This document shows positions 1 through 11,682 of a DNA stretch of 64,000 nt, piece by piece (position 1 is the first letter of the stretch; every line of letters starts with the position of its first letter). Made by a program: the position numbers and the translations under genes. A model generated the notes under the pieces. The model searched no databases. It was not told the DNA's origin and saw only the letters and a list, made by a program, of their open reading frames with translations. This stretch comes from Diphasiastrum complanatum (Eukaryota > Streptophyta > Lycopodiopsida > Lycopodiales > Lycopodiaceae): assembly GCA_029204225.1 (NCBI GenBank), contig CM055101.1, forward strand, positions 37,501,648 to 37,565,647. The letters run 5' to 3'.

Positions 1-1527
1 ATGAATGCTTGTCGGTCTTGAAGTTATAAACTCATGGTCTCATTTGTAGTAGTCGGGTGTGAGTATTTTGTGTGCATGGATGGCCAACATTAGAAACTTG
101 CATATGATAGAATCACATGTTGAAATAGCAATGAGCACTAGATAGTAACAAGCTGAAGTGGGTTTTGAGCAAAGCTAAGGTGACTAAACACCAATGTATG
201 TTATTTGTTCATGAGGAGGTAGGGACTTCATTCAATGGTATGTATATTATTTGTTCTTCAGTGCTAGCCTTCATCTTGACCCACTTTTGCCCTTCACTTT
301 CGGAGTCTGAAATCTTCATCCAAGTTACGAGGAACTAGTTTATGCTAGCTCCTTATATGTTTACTTGTGCACTTCGGCCATGAGTGATGCTATTTATTTA
401 GGTTTTGAGCAAGCCGAAGTGATGAAATGTAAAATTTCCTTGCTTTTCTATGAGGTAGTAGGGACACCATTTTATTGTTGTTGCTTTTTTATCTTGACTG
501 CTTCTGTAATATAAACTCACTAGGTTGATCTTTGTACATATGTATGAAAACTAATGTGGACATATGTTTTTTGTGCATATGGCTTGCACCCTACTCTTGG
601 GTGTTGACCCGAGTGAGTAGGGATGTTGTAGCATTTTGGTCCATGCTATGCATCATGAAGTTGATGGTCTAAGATTTTGTGGGTGGACCAATAGGGCTTG
701 TGATAGATCATACCACTAAGCACTTGGTACTCTATAGCACTTTGGTTTGGGCACTGAAGCCACATTGTAACCTCAGGAATCATGAATCTGGATTCAGTAC
801 CTAGGTAACTAACTGTATTTGCATCATGACAACGTAATTTGTGCCCTAAATTATAAGCTACCAACTGTTGTTTTGCTGTAACACTTATCCAACATAGATC
901 TGTAATTTTTGAAAACCCTAAGTGCAATTCAATGATTTGGTTTCTGGGTCTCAATTCATGGGGCTGATTATCGAGCAAGAAATCAAAGAGAATTTGGAGT
1001 AGTTTCAGGTTTATCTATTGGCGGTAATAATTTTTGAAGGGCTTGATCGTGATCAGATTTCATGGTAAGCGTTTATTGTGAAATGTAAAGAGCACCAAAA
1101 CCCTCTAGGCCTGAACTTCCATCTTTCCTACTTGCTGTCCTCCCATTCTGGATTTCCCTCTAAGGGGTTGTTGGTAACAAGTGAATAGGGCCAACTAGAG
1201 TGGACAATCTGTTCAAATTCAGCCAGGAAACATTGCTTTCTCTACATTATCTAAATGTCTTGGTTTTAGCTCCTTGTTAAGCAAGCTACATGCTGATACA
1301 CTCCGATCATGTCGGATTCAAACTAGTTCATGGCACATGCATAATGGAATTTGCTCAATGATCTGCATTTTAACCTGGGCTTAACAGTGCTTTGATATGA
1401 AACAGATTACTTTGTGAGGATGAATCTATCTTTACTTTAAAGCTGTGACAAAAGAGTACGCGAACATCAACATTCATAGACTACGGGAATTTTTAAATTT
1501 CCATGGTTGTTTGATTTGCTTCTACAG
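1..1527. other. No gene recognised; probable PGDH intron or upstream DNA
   Basis: No coding sequence could be identified. If the PGDH exons at 1528 onward belong to a complete gene, this stretch is intron, because the exon at 1528 starts behind a splice acceptor and the N-terminal half of the enzyme is not found here. A short internal similarity is visible: a phrase around 165-235 (GGTTTTGAGCAAAG, later GAGGTAGGGAC) recurs diverged around 400-455. Confidence 0.5.
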
Positions 1528-2967
1528 GCAGCATTGGATGTCTTTACGGAAGAGCCTCCAGAAAAGTCAAACAAATTGGTTCAACATGAAAATGTCATTG
1601 TTACTCCACATCTAGGCGCAAGCACTGCAGAAGCACAGGCCTGTTTACCTTGCTATCTTATACCAATGATGTATTGGTTAGATTGTTGAAGCAGTAAGAA
1701 TCAAAAATTTACTCTATTTGGCTCATATAGATGAGTGTAACCTGGAGATATTTGTTTTTCTCAAGGGTAAGACTGTACATCAACATTTATACTATATTTA
1801 CAAACAAGTGAATTTATTCTCTGAATTACCAGGAGGGTGTTGCGGTTGAGATTGCACAAGCTGTTGTTGGTGCCTTGCAAGGTGAACTTGCTGCTACTGC
1901 TGTGAATGCCCCAATGGTTCCTGCAGAGGTATGGCATTCTTTTTGTACTCAATTGCAGGTTACAAAGGATTGGTGTAATGATGCATAGTCTGTAACAAAA
2001 CTCAAAGTCCCTTTAACAAGTGCTGATTTTGCAAAAGTGGCAAGCGTAAATTGTCTTGTTCTGGTTCTGATTTTTTAACAGCTCACACAATCTAGGTTTT
2101 TATATCATATATACAATTCTGGCTGACATAGCTTCTTGATTCATTGTGAGTCTGCTTTACTTTTTGAACATGCATACGAAGCCGTCAACGAATTGAGTTT
2201 TGTTATCTTCAATCATCAAATATAATGCACTTTATAAGTTTTATGATTATTTTCTTCTATTGACTTTTCTGGTTTGGCATGTGCATGATGGTCAGGTTTT
2301 GACTGAGCTAGCACCTTATGTAAATCTTGCCGAGAGACTTGGTAGGCTTGCTGTACAACTAGTATCAGGTGGCAGTGGAGTGAAGGATGTGAAGGTGACT
2401 TATTCATCCGCTCGTTCAAGTGATGATTTGGACACTCGTTTACTCCGGGCAATGATTGTCAAAGGCATCATTGAACCCGTTTCTGACACTTTTATTAACC
2501 TAGTAAATGCTGACTATGTTTCAAAACAACGTGGCTTGCGAATCAGTGAAGAGAGGCAGCCATCAGATGGGGCCCTTGATGTTCCGTTAGATAGTATCCA
2601 AGTCAAAATTGCTAATGTGGAGTCAAAGTTTGCCAGTGCAATCTCAGACTCTGGAGATATCACATTAGAAGGGAAGGTCAAGGATGGAGTAGCCCACCTC
2701 TCAAAGGTTGGAGCATTCAGTGTTGACATCAGCTTAGAGGGAAGTATCATCCTTTGCAGGCAAGTGGATCAACCTGGAATGATTGGCAAGGTTGGAAGCC
2801 TTCTGGGTGAGGAGAATGTGAATATCAGTTTTATGAGTGTTGGCAGAATTTCGCCTCGCAAGAAAGCTGTCATGGCTATTGGTGTTGATGATGAGCCAAG
2901 CAAGAGTGTCTTACGAAGAATTGGAGCCATTTCGGCCATAGAAGAGTTTGTTTACCTGAAGCTGTGA
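1528..2967 (+). CDS. PGDH: D-3-phosphoglycerate dehydrogenase, C-terminal exons (partial gene)
   Basis: PGDH oxidises 3-phosphoglycerate with NAD+, the first step of the plastidial phosphorylated serine pathway. Three exons are visible: 1528-1638, 1833-1928 and 2296-2967 (stop included), giving 37, 32 and 223 residues in one frame. The first carries the end of the catalytic/NAD-binding part, with VTPHLGAST holding the histidine of the catalytic His-Glu pair. The second begins EGVAVEIAQ and ends NAPMVPAE. The third carries the intervening (ASB) domain and a C-terminal ACT domain ([18 protein letters not shown] to the terminal FVYLKL). About 292 of roughly 600 residues expected for plant PGDH are present. 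The N-terminal exons should lie left of the window. The donor after exon 1528-1638 reads CAG|GCCTGT, so that intron would be GC-AG with a poor consensus; the next donor is a normal GT. Frames and junctions are otherwise intact, so this is probably a live gene; a 5'-truncated pseudogene is the alternative. Confidence 0.93.
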
Positions 2968-3638
2968 ATATTTTGTTGTTCCAAATTTTGACATTTCAAG
3001 TGACTCTTCTTGAAAGCAAGAGACGATAGACACCGATTCTTCTGCCCACATAATCAATTGATGCCATTGAGTTAAGACTCTGTGGTCTACGACTGGATTC
3101 TTCAGTAAGGCATTTCTTTAGAGATAACGTGCTCACTTAGCGTAAATCTAGTATATACTTTTGTCACATGGCTGGCAACCAATCTTCTTTACAGATTTCC
3201 TTTGGGAGATGAATTGCTCTTTAACTTTGGCAAATTTAGGATTCTTACAAATTTTGGTTTTACCACTTGTACTAATTTGTTGAGATTAACAACCAGTTTT
3301 GGGAGAAGTTCACAGTTTTATAATGTGCGTATTGGCAGATTTGGTTGTACCATGACTTCTCCCATCTGTATGTTAAACTATCATTTTCAACATACAACAT
3401 TCAATGGGAATAGACTGTTATGAAGCTCCTTAATGTTGTCCTCTTTGTATTTTTGCAAAGGATAGATGTACACTTCGTTCATCACGTTTTCATCAGAATT
3501 AAAGGGCCACTTAGCACAAGCTAGCCTTCTTTCAAGTTGAAGAGAAATCCCAACAAGCAGCTGCCATTGGTGCTTTAAGCCAGATCATGTCCATTTGCTT
3601 GGCTCTCTCTTCATCAATGTATAATCACCTTTGGTAAG

Positions 3639-3643
<5 letters not shown>
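2968..3643 (+). other. PGDH 3' flank / probable 3' UTR
   Basis: Non-coding sequence after the PGDH stop. The first few hundred bases are likely 3' UTR. I see no further gene and no clear transposon. Confidence 0.5.

Positions 3644-3644
<1 letters not shown>

Positions 3645-3671
<27 letters not shown>
3645..3671. repeat. (CA)n microsatellite
   Basis: About 13 uninterrupted CA units, preceded by a short alternating GC run. Confidence 0.95.
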
Positions 3672-3730
3672 TTGTCCACTTATTGGAAGTGACGTAAAAA
3701 CCTGTCCACTTATTGGAAGTGACGTAAAAA
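3671..3730. repeat. 30-bp tandem duplication containing TGACGTAA
   Basis: Two adjacent 30-bp units (3671-3700, 3701-3730) differ at one base. Each contains TTATTGGAAG and TGACGTAA, the latter resembling a bZIP core. They abut the CA microsatellite, so replication slippage is the simplest origin. Confidence 0.9.
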
Positions 3731-5097
3731 CCGTCATGTGCTTATATGGAAACCTTCTTTTTGTCAATCATAAGTACATAAAGTTTTTGACACAATGGCA
3801 TTTCAAAACTTATTTATTATCTTAGGCTATAGTAAGTGTACTATAATTACTCATGCTCCTAAAGCTCTTTTTGTTAGTAATGGAGCAAAAGATTCATTTA
3901 AAGCTTATATGTAGTCCATGACCCAATTGTTGTATATGCACCACCAAAAGTCTTGAGAAAAAGCATGATATGCTAAATTAGTTACTTTGCTCCAAGAGCT
4001 AGTCCATGGTTGTGATGAGTGATGTTCTCTCACATAAAAATTGTTATATGAAATAGATTTTTGAGTGCCTCTACAATTGTAAAGAATCTATTAAGGACTT
4101 CCGAAACAATTTATTAAGATTTTTTAGTGTTTATCTACAAGAGAAATGCATGGTTTCCAAGGGGGGTTGGAACCTGGGACCAAAGATACTTTGGATGCCA
4201 AGCTAATTGACTGAGCCAAACCTCGATGGATTACAAGAGAAATATGAAATGACACTTATGCCAAGTCTCATAAGTGAAAATTTTACCATCCTAGGTGTCA
4301 TAATGTTCAAAAGAATGTGAATAAAATGTACTTTTAAGTACATGAATCTTGTACATAGCAACTTATTTCCATATATTCGACTTAAAAAAAAATTGCAATC
4401 ATATTGTATACTACTACATTCTCAATTGGATTATGATTCTCATGTTTGGATGTAATGCGAAAATGGTTAAAGTTAAACAAGGTCCGATATCTTACCATAA
4501 CATGTGTTATATATGCCAAGAAGACCTCTATGGTTTGTTATGATGAGGTTAATTCGATCCCTTTCCTCTTGGGATTGGCTCTCAAAAAATCCTTTTGGTG
4601 GATCTTTCAAAAGTTTCTTTCTAGTAAACAAGGAGAAGCATGGTTCCTTCAAACCTTAAGGTTAAATATGGACAAATGGAACAATAAATCCTAACTTTTT
4701 TTACCAAGGTACCCATTGTAAAACACATTTTCACCTTCTATGTCTTTCTTATATTGATGAGAATAATGGATTTTTCATCAAAGAGATCCAAATTCTGCGT
4801 TTTTTTTTGGAAAGTATAGGCCGCCATTATCAAGAGGGTTGGAATCAGCACTTGACACCATGAAACCATGAACAAAGTTCACATGTCTAGAATATTATAT
4901 TATGTTGGAAATTCAATATGCAAGATTGACATGGGTTCAAATATGATGCTACATGAATTGTGGAACAAAAAAATTGCACTATTGAGATATTTAATCTGAT
5001 TCTACCTCTATATAAAAAATTAGTGACACAATCAACACACAACCTTCAAGAAATCAGGAAAAACAAAAACAAAATCAAAAAGTAAGTATGACTGAAA
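3731..5097. other. Intergenic, no gene recognised
   Basis: AT-rich non-coding sequence. Around 4150-4185 and 4830-4850 there are short GGTTGGAA phrases resembling a tRNA B-box, but no tRNA fold was found. Confidence 0.5.
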
Positions 5098-5435
5098 TTA
5101 TAAACAATAGCCTATTAATCTTTGTTCCAAGAGTACAACAGATTGATAAATCGATCTAGAAAGATCAAAGTGAAGCAATATTTGGAAATCCTTGAGATTC
5201 ATGGATATCAATGCGAGAGCTCTGCCATCTTTGAATTTCCATTTGGCAATAGGATCAGCATTTTGCTTTGGGAAGATTGAAGATCTGTCGACCACATCCC
5301 ATAAATCTTGCTCCAATAATATCATCTCCATGAGATACTTCCATATGTGAAAGTCATCACCATTAAATCACTCAATGAGTCGAATTCCAAAAGATGATTT
5401 CTCCATGTTTCTAGGAAAGAAAATAAATGGAAATG
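5098..5435 (-). pseudogene. Ty1/copia gag N-terminal fragment
   Basis: Reading leftwards the frame gives a copia gag start: a region with FNGDDFHIWKY followed by LLEQDLWDVVD and, further on, KWKFKDGRALALI. This is the usual N-terminal part of copia gag (DUF4219/UBN2 type). It lies just downstream of a minus-strand primer binding site at 5454-5465, as expected for a 5' end of a copia element. A stop lies near its start and nothing of pol follows, so only the 5' end survives. Confidence 0.75.
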
Positions 5436-5453
5436 ATAAGCCATTCAACACAA

Positions 5454-5465
5454 GCTCTAATACCA
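5454..5465 (-). promoter_or_regulatory. Degenerate tRNA-Met primer binding site
   Basis: Plus strand reads GCTCTAATACCA, one change from the 3' end of initiator tRNA-Met (GCTCTGATACCA). It sits between gag to the left and LTR-like sequence to the right, so it marks a minus-strand copia element. Confidence 0.75.
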
Positions 5466-6180
5466 CTTTTGGAAAAGGTGCAAAAGATTGCGATAGCTCA
5501 AAGTGTTGAGAGACATTGTCAAACTACCACATTCGATAGCATTGTGGAAGACTTAGTGAATTAAGAGAGCATAGTGTTTAGATCATCTGTCACAATATAA
5601 TCAATCAATCGATCGATGAGCCAGTAGGTGTCTTAAACAACCATAGATATAGAGTTAGAAGGTGTCAATGACAGCTGTGATTCTGCTCTTCGACTCAGCC
5701 AATAAGACACACAAGGAGGTAACGCGAATTTGATTCACGAGAAACATCAATAATCATTCACACATTATACACTGATTTGAAGAACACAGAGTATATTAGA
5801 GATGTGCACTTGTATATAAGATTGTTGTAAAGAAATCTACCTATCAATATACAAGCCCAGAAGTTCAATTTATAATTGAACGATAGTGTTAGGCAGAAAA
5901 TATCAAGAGTGTCACTAGTACAATACATGCGATCAGATAGATTGGTACATTTATCATTTTGATCGATTCATCCATGCATGGTAGAATAAGCAATCTAACT
6001 ATGTACACATTGTAGTTGCTCTATCACATGTCAACCTTTAGGTTCGTATAGTAAAGTGGGATTGAAGTCCCGATAGTAGTAACAGTGGTCCTTGGGTCGT
6101 GAACTGCCGTCGATAGATCAGAGTAAGTATCCTTGCGATAATTCATAGTGACTCCGATAATTTGACTATCAAGGATGGTG
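5466..6180 (-). mobile_element. Probable copia 5' LTR remnant
   Basis: Sequence outside the primer binding site at 5454-5465, where the 5' LTR of the minus-strand element should be. No second LTR was found, so the outer boundary is a guess. Confidence 0.4.
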
Positions 6181-6182
6181 GG

Positions 6183-7532
6183 CTATGCCCGGTGTTAAAA
6201 TTGTCAAATTCTAGATTTTAGATCTAAGTTGATTTGTACATAACTTGATCCCACACATGTAGAGCCTGTTCCCACATGTGGATGGTAGTCATAAATGCAT
6301 CTAGATCTAGTTAGATTGAATTTGTCTTGATTGACTCAAGTATGAACTAGTTGGAAGCTAGTCAAGTAGGAGAATTGCCATGTGGCACCATCTCATTGAT
6401 TGATCATGCATTCCCATGTGAATGAGACATGGTTCCCATGTGTGAGAGGTTGTTCCCATGTGTGTATATATATGGAAAATATCGCAAGTTCCTATAAGCT
6501 AGGAAAATCACCTCAAATCAGGCAAAATCATGGTGAGGCAATGGCACAAAGTTAGGATTCAAAGAGGTGGGGGCTTTTATTGGTTGATCTAGATGATGTG
6601 GCATTCCCCACACATGCCAGACCTATTGATTCAGCATATTAAGTCTAAATGTACTTGATCTATATATAGATCATCATTGTGAATAAGAGATTTGATGAGG
6701 GATCTTGATTTTGAGACAATATCTTGTTATTTTGACTATTTGTGTTGTGATTTCTTGCATTGAATACTATCAATAGGTAATGTACTATAATATCTGCTCA
6801 TTGACAGTTTTTCACACATGTGAGGCCACTCTTGAACTATATTGATCATTTATCAAGTTGTTCTTGCTAATTAGATGCAATTTTTGATCTAGATCTAGAT
6901 CCAGACATTAGAATTGTGATTGAACTATCTAATTGGCATCCAAAACCTCTTCTGGATCGATTGTAGATCCAATTAAGATGCTAAATTCAGTAAATTTAAC
7001 ACTCGGTGGTTTGATGATGGACAATAGTTCGCGAGCCTGTTGTGAGAAATTGTCAACTAGTTTGAGATTTATCATGTTAACTTTATTTGGCAATTTTGGC
7101 CAATATGCATTTTAAACTTAGAGATAGACTTTACAAAGTTAATAAGGCCTAAGAATAGTTGATTTACTATTTTTGACAACTTAGGCATTTTGATAAGGTC
7201 ACATGTAGACCTACTCTAATTGGTTGTTATAGATGCATTGAATCTAGTCATGATAGATCTAGGTTTTGAAAGAGATCTAGAATCTTCCATAAGTAGATAA
7301 GCTTGAGCAAGAGCATCCAAATAGGGAAAGGGGCTGCTATTAATAAGCTATAAGCATGAGAGCATTTCATCTCTCTCCTTCTTCTCTCATTCATTCTTAT
7401 GGAAGATATCTCTTTGGGTTTCTACATCCATTTTTGCATCTTTGTGGTGATATTGTGAAATCTTGTTTGTAGAATGCTATTTTTTCTTATGTGATGGATC
7501 CACACATTTGAGTAGTGTTTTAGTAGATCCAT
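6183..7532 (+). mobile_element. Degenerate LTR-like sequence (plus orientation)
   Basis: Non-coding, with repeated 'CCCACATGTG' and 'CACACATGTGAGG' phrases. The part around 7040-7500 resembles the LTR at 19332-19985 when that LTR is reversed: a GAAATTGTCAACTAGTTTGAG-like start, a middle rich in ATAGATCTAG, and a tail with CTCTCTCCTTC. Probably one or two decayed LTRs of the same broad copia group. It is cut at 7533 by the next LTR-like unit. Confidence 0.45.
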
Positions 7533-8679
7533 TGTTGGCTGATTTTGACAAATCCCCAAGATACTCGACCAGAACTACCCAAGAGCACCTCTCACCTTAG
7601 ACCGAGGAGGTCTTTGAGAAGACGAGACGAACGAAGACTAAGAGCCGAGTATGAGAGCCGAGAAGTGCTAGTTAGGAATGACAAGCAAGGAACTGTGTAA
7701 GCCTCATGGTGAATCCTGAAAGATTGAATGACCATGCAGGAACTAGTATTTCTAGGCTAATGTAATAAATGCAAGTAGACCCCTCTTAAAGAAAGTAGAG
7801 TGAGCCATGTTTTGATGGTGACATCCAGTGGAGAGCATAATTCCACTTGTAATTTGTGTAATGTGAAAATGCCACTAGGATGCCACCTAAGGAGCTCTCT
7901 TGATTATTTAAGAGACTCCCTCTTTGAGAAGAGGAGCTTTTTGTGTAATGTACCTACTCTATGTCCAAATGAAAAGAACCTCCATGAGTTTTGGTGCATC
8001 CTTTGAGCTCCTTGATCATGCTTGTTTCTTGAGTGATGCATTCATGATCTTGCCCTTCCATCCTTTGTGTGTGGTTGTGGATAGTAGAGTGGATTAGTTT
8101 TCTTGCAATCCTAGAGTGGATTAGTTTTCCTATTTTCTTGTGGATTAACGTAGGAATCAACATTAAGGTAAACTAAATAGGCTGGGTTTGTGATGTAAAT
8201 CTTGCATATCTTCTTACAACTCAGTTCTTGATGTTCTTGGGCTGTCCAAGAATCAAGAAATGAGTGTTTCTTGATCCTTGGACTGTTAAAATGCTATTAG
8301 ATTAGTTTCTTGTTTCTTGTATTGTGGATTAATGCAGGTGTAGCTTAGTTTTAGTCAGTAAGGATCTGTTCAAACTCGTTTGCAGCAGTAGAATAGGATT
8401 TCATGGCATTGCAATCATTCTTCATGCTGATTTCTTGGTTGAATACTTGACCTGCATATTTGGTTTGAGCATGTGATTACAATTCAAGAGAGACCTACCT
8501 TGGTGTCCTCTGATAGGCAGGACATTGTTACATTGATTATCAATCCCTTTCTGCCTGATTCTGGGCATTATAATAACAAGAAAACACCAAGAAAGTGCCC
8601 AACGTAGCCTGGTAACAGGCATAAACGGTTTTGAAACAAGAAGAAAGAACAAGAACCAGTACACAGAATCCTATAGACA
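7533..8679 (+). mobile_element. LTR-like unit, copy 1 of an inverted pair
   Basis: A 1.15-kb unit starting TGTTGGCTGA and ending CCTATAGACA (5'-TG...CA-3'). It matches 30905-32031 on the opposite strand over its full length. No open frame is convincing; short open stretches appear in both copies because the DNA is conserved. The flanking five bases (TCCAT and GGGAA) do not match, so this is not a clean solo LTR insertion. Confidence 0.7.
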
Positions 8680-8904
8680 GGGAATCTGTCTACATTTGGC
8701 CCCGTTGCGGCTTGAAACCAACTACAACTTCATTCCAAACTTGTTGCAACAGCTAGAAAACACTTTCAACCAAACAAAAATGCACTCCTTCTTCTCCATT
8801 TTGTTCAAAACACCCATTCGTCTCAGCCTTCATCCCTGCACAACCCTGCTTCACCTCCATTGCTCCCTCACTGACAAGCTCCTTTCATCTCCTTCGCTTC
8901 CCTT

Positions 8905-9430
8905 TGCATTCCATCTCAGCCGAGCCCCTTTTCTCCCATCTCAACCGAAGCTCCTCCATCACCATCTCAGCCGAGCCCTTCTCTCCCATCTTAGCCGAGC
9001 CCCTCCGTTAACATCTCAGTCGAGTTCGTCATCCCGTATCAAAAAAAAAAAACAATTTCAAAAAAATCTCGACCGAGTTGTTTTTTTGCCTCAAATCTCA
9101 ACTGAGTCATTTTTTGTCTCAAATCTCGACCGAGTCGGAAAAAGTGTCAAATCTCGACTGAGTTGGAATAAGCGTCAAATCTCAACTGAGCCATTCTCGA
9201 CCGCGGGTTTTCGTCACGATCTCGCCTGAGTCTCTGGTCACGATCTCGACCGAGCCTCTGGTCAAAATCTTGACCGAGTTTCTGGGTTAGTTATCAACCA
9301 AGTCAGTTGGATCAAATCTCGACTGGATCATTTCAATAGCATCTCGACTGGATCAGGGATCCATGCCCACTCACATAATTTTTGATTGAGATCTCTGATT
9401 GCAATTTCGACTGAACCACCATGTTGACTG
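8905..9430. repeat. Degenerate minisatellite with core CTCGACCGAG
   Basis: About 16 spaced copies of a 15-bp theme close to AATCTCGACCGAGTC, with variants CATCTCAGCCGAGCC and ATCTCGACTGGATC. Spacing is irregular at about 20-45 bp. The core is nearly its own reverse complement (CTCGRYCGAG). A 177-codon open frame (8696-9229) crosses the array, but its composition simply follows the repeat and I do not call it a gene. Confidence 0.8.
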
Positions 9431-9975
9431 AGCCTTTGAGCTCAAAAAAAAAAGAGAGGCATATACACCAATTTTTTTTCCAAAAAACACTACTCATACC
9501 CATTGAAAGCCCTTCTAATACTGAGTTCCCCCCTTGAGTTCCCTACTAACTATCGGCTATCTATGCTATCCTATGAACAATACTAAATAATTGTAAGAGA
9601 ACTAAGCTATCGCTAAGTATACCTACCTAGTCTAACTTATCGTGGGTTTGATGGGTCTTCTCGTGAGAATGAAGACGACGAGGATGGCGCGTGAGGCTCA
9701 TCTCTAAGCTGAAGGAGCCTCTAAGCTAAAGGAGCATATGCTTCAAAACTTAGTACATTATCTATTAATGATACTCTTCCAATTAGTGACTTACATCAAG
9801 TAATTATTTTAGGATTCTATGTTTTATAGGCTTCTAGCTTAACTAGTCAGCGAGAGAGTCCGCACACGCGTGAGTGAGTGAGCAAAAATGGCAGCCATTT
9901 CTGTTAAATCGGCAAAAAGCTGGAAAAGCTGATTTTTGCCTTTGCCTTTCTCCAAACTCCATCGCCATCATCGCT

Positions 9976-9983
9976 TATAAAAG
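9976..9983 (+). promoter_or_regulatory. TATA box of the peptide gene
   Basis: TATAAAAG in the context CATCGCTTATAAAAG, 304 bp before the ATG at 10287. The same CGCTTATAAAAG context precedes the paralogous gene on the other strand (61329-61336), which supports its being a real core promoter. Confidence 0.75.
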
Positions 9984-10286
9984 CTTTCAGCAGACTGCAT
10001 TTCAGCTGTTCAAATTTGCGATTGCGAAAATTGTGGTTGTTTAAGATCATTTGCTCCTTGTTTTTTCGCTTCCAGAATTTTACTCTCTTCTAAGCCATCT
10101 GCTTGTCTTCTCTGAGTTTTGGTCTGCTTCCATTTTCTTTTGTTGGGACTTGGGACAATATCTGGATTCTGCTTTGAACAAAACTTTCAGTGCGTTTTTG
10201 GTTTTGCCGGCCGTTGGGAAGCCTTTTGTGTTGCCTAAAGCTGCAGACACATAAATACTTTCATTTTTGGAGGATCGATTCAGAGC

Positions 10287-10768
10287 ATGGCAGCTGCTGG
10301 TGCACGCATCGTTGCATTTGCTCTAACAATTGAAGCTTCAGTACTCTATGGTTATGCGGCCGCCCGAGCTAATTCACATAAGTTGCATACCAAATCCATT
10401 TGCTCAGGCGAGGTATCAACACGCAATTCCACTCATTGCTTTATTAACAATACATAGCTTCGTGTTAGAGCCCTTTGTTTCCATCTACGCTGTATTGCTT
10501 GGTTTACAATCAATTTTTTGCTTCTGAATATAAATATCAACTTTTAGAATATATAATATTGCTTTTTCAAATGAAATATCTGCTACTAGTTCTAAACTCT
10601 TGTGTGGTGCAGGAATCCTCGCATAACCAGCGTAATAACTCGAAATCTAGGTCCGATGCAGTACAGAAAGCCGACCATCATCCAAATTCTGTAGTTGTGT
10701 TAGCTCCGCCATTTGATGGCCTGAACATATTTGAGACTATAACTCTCACGCGACCATTCAGGTCATGA
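10287..10768 (+). CDS. Small secreted-type peptide precursor, two exons (93 aa)
   Basis: Function unknown. Exon 1 is 10287-10412 (42 codons) and ends GAG|GTATCA; exon 2 is 10613-10768 (51 codons plus stop) behind GTGGTGCAG. The intron is 200 bp, phase 0. The protein starts MAAAGARIVAFALTIEASVL, a short hydrophobic N-terminus resembling a secretion signal, followed by a hydrophilic middle and a conserved C-terminal block APPFDGLNIFETIT. A paralogue with the same exon structure lies inverted at 60600-61058; residues shared by both include SHK/ELHT, SGE, NNS, and AP.FDGLN..ETI. Similarity extends into the start of the intron and about 170 bp of 3' flank. Conserved TATA box, splice sites and C-terminal block argue for a real gene; processed-peptide signalling is only a guess. 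Confidence 0.75.
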
Positions 10769-11682
10769 ATATATACTACCAAACTATTCTTCGATTTTGA
10801 TTGGATATAGCCAATCATGTTATGGCAAAGTTTTGACTGGCCAAGTTGTCAAGGGAGCTGTTCTTTATGTTCTCAACTTGAGGGTTCGAAATTAAAGACA
10901 TCGTATCAGGAAATCGATCAGACTAATTGATTTTTAACAAATTCAAATGCTCGACTGTGAGTTGTACGTCCCGGAGAGCTCCCTAATTTCTTACACTCAC
11001 CAGTCTCACCTGTTCGCTGTCTCGATATTTCGGGTTTTGAAATCTTCCTCGTGAAACCCAACCTGCCCCTTAAACTCGATATTCAATTATTTTAATGTGC
11101 CAACCTACGAGATTATTCAGGCTTTCTACGCGTAGCCTCAGCATTCGGCAGTTCTATGGACATAAGTGTACTTCTTGAGGAGGAAAAGCTTTTGCATGTC
11201 TCAAGTCACGAGTTGAGTAAAAAGCCATTCTGGCTTTTCAAAATATATCTCGATTTTAATGAAGTTCTGCGCTTCTACGTTCTGTATTGTATGCACTCAA
11301 GTCTTAGGCAGCTGTCATTGCAGGCTTCTACACTTATTTGATTTTTGTCATAACGGTTTTTCATTGGAGCAGTATGTTACATAGCTCTTAATCAGTATGG
11401 AGAGCTCATGGTGTCATGTGATACTCTTGATTAAATTAGCAGCGCTTCTACACTCAAATTAATGGAGCTAATTGTTGTCCCTTTACCGTTGTCACCAAAC
11501 TATGATTTATATTGAGAAAACTAAAACTGTGATCCGTCAGCTGTCCTCTTCCCTTTAGTATATTAGCATTGCATTTAGACTCTAGATTTGATACAATAAA
11601 ATTCACGGTCGCATGTAAGACGTACTTTTGTATAAAGCAACGTATTATATGCATTCTTGGGTGTGCACAAATGAATTATATA
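10769..11682. other. 3' flank of peptide gene, then non-coding
   Basis: The first 170 bp match the 3' flank of the inverted paralogue (for example GGAAATTGATCAGAC there against GGAAATCGATCAGAC here). Beyond that I see no gene. Confidence 0.55.

Noticed and set aside
646-978. 110-codon minus-strand frame left of PGDH
   Set aside because: No retroelement or gene motif recognised; falls in probable PGDH intron.
4141-4190. tRNA-like B-box phrase GGTTGGAACC
   Set aside because: No A-box, no cloverleaf and no acceptor stem.
8696-9229. 177-codon open frame
   Set aside because: Its sequence follows the CTCGACCGAG minisatellite and has no start context, domain or conservation.
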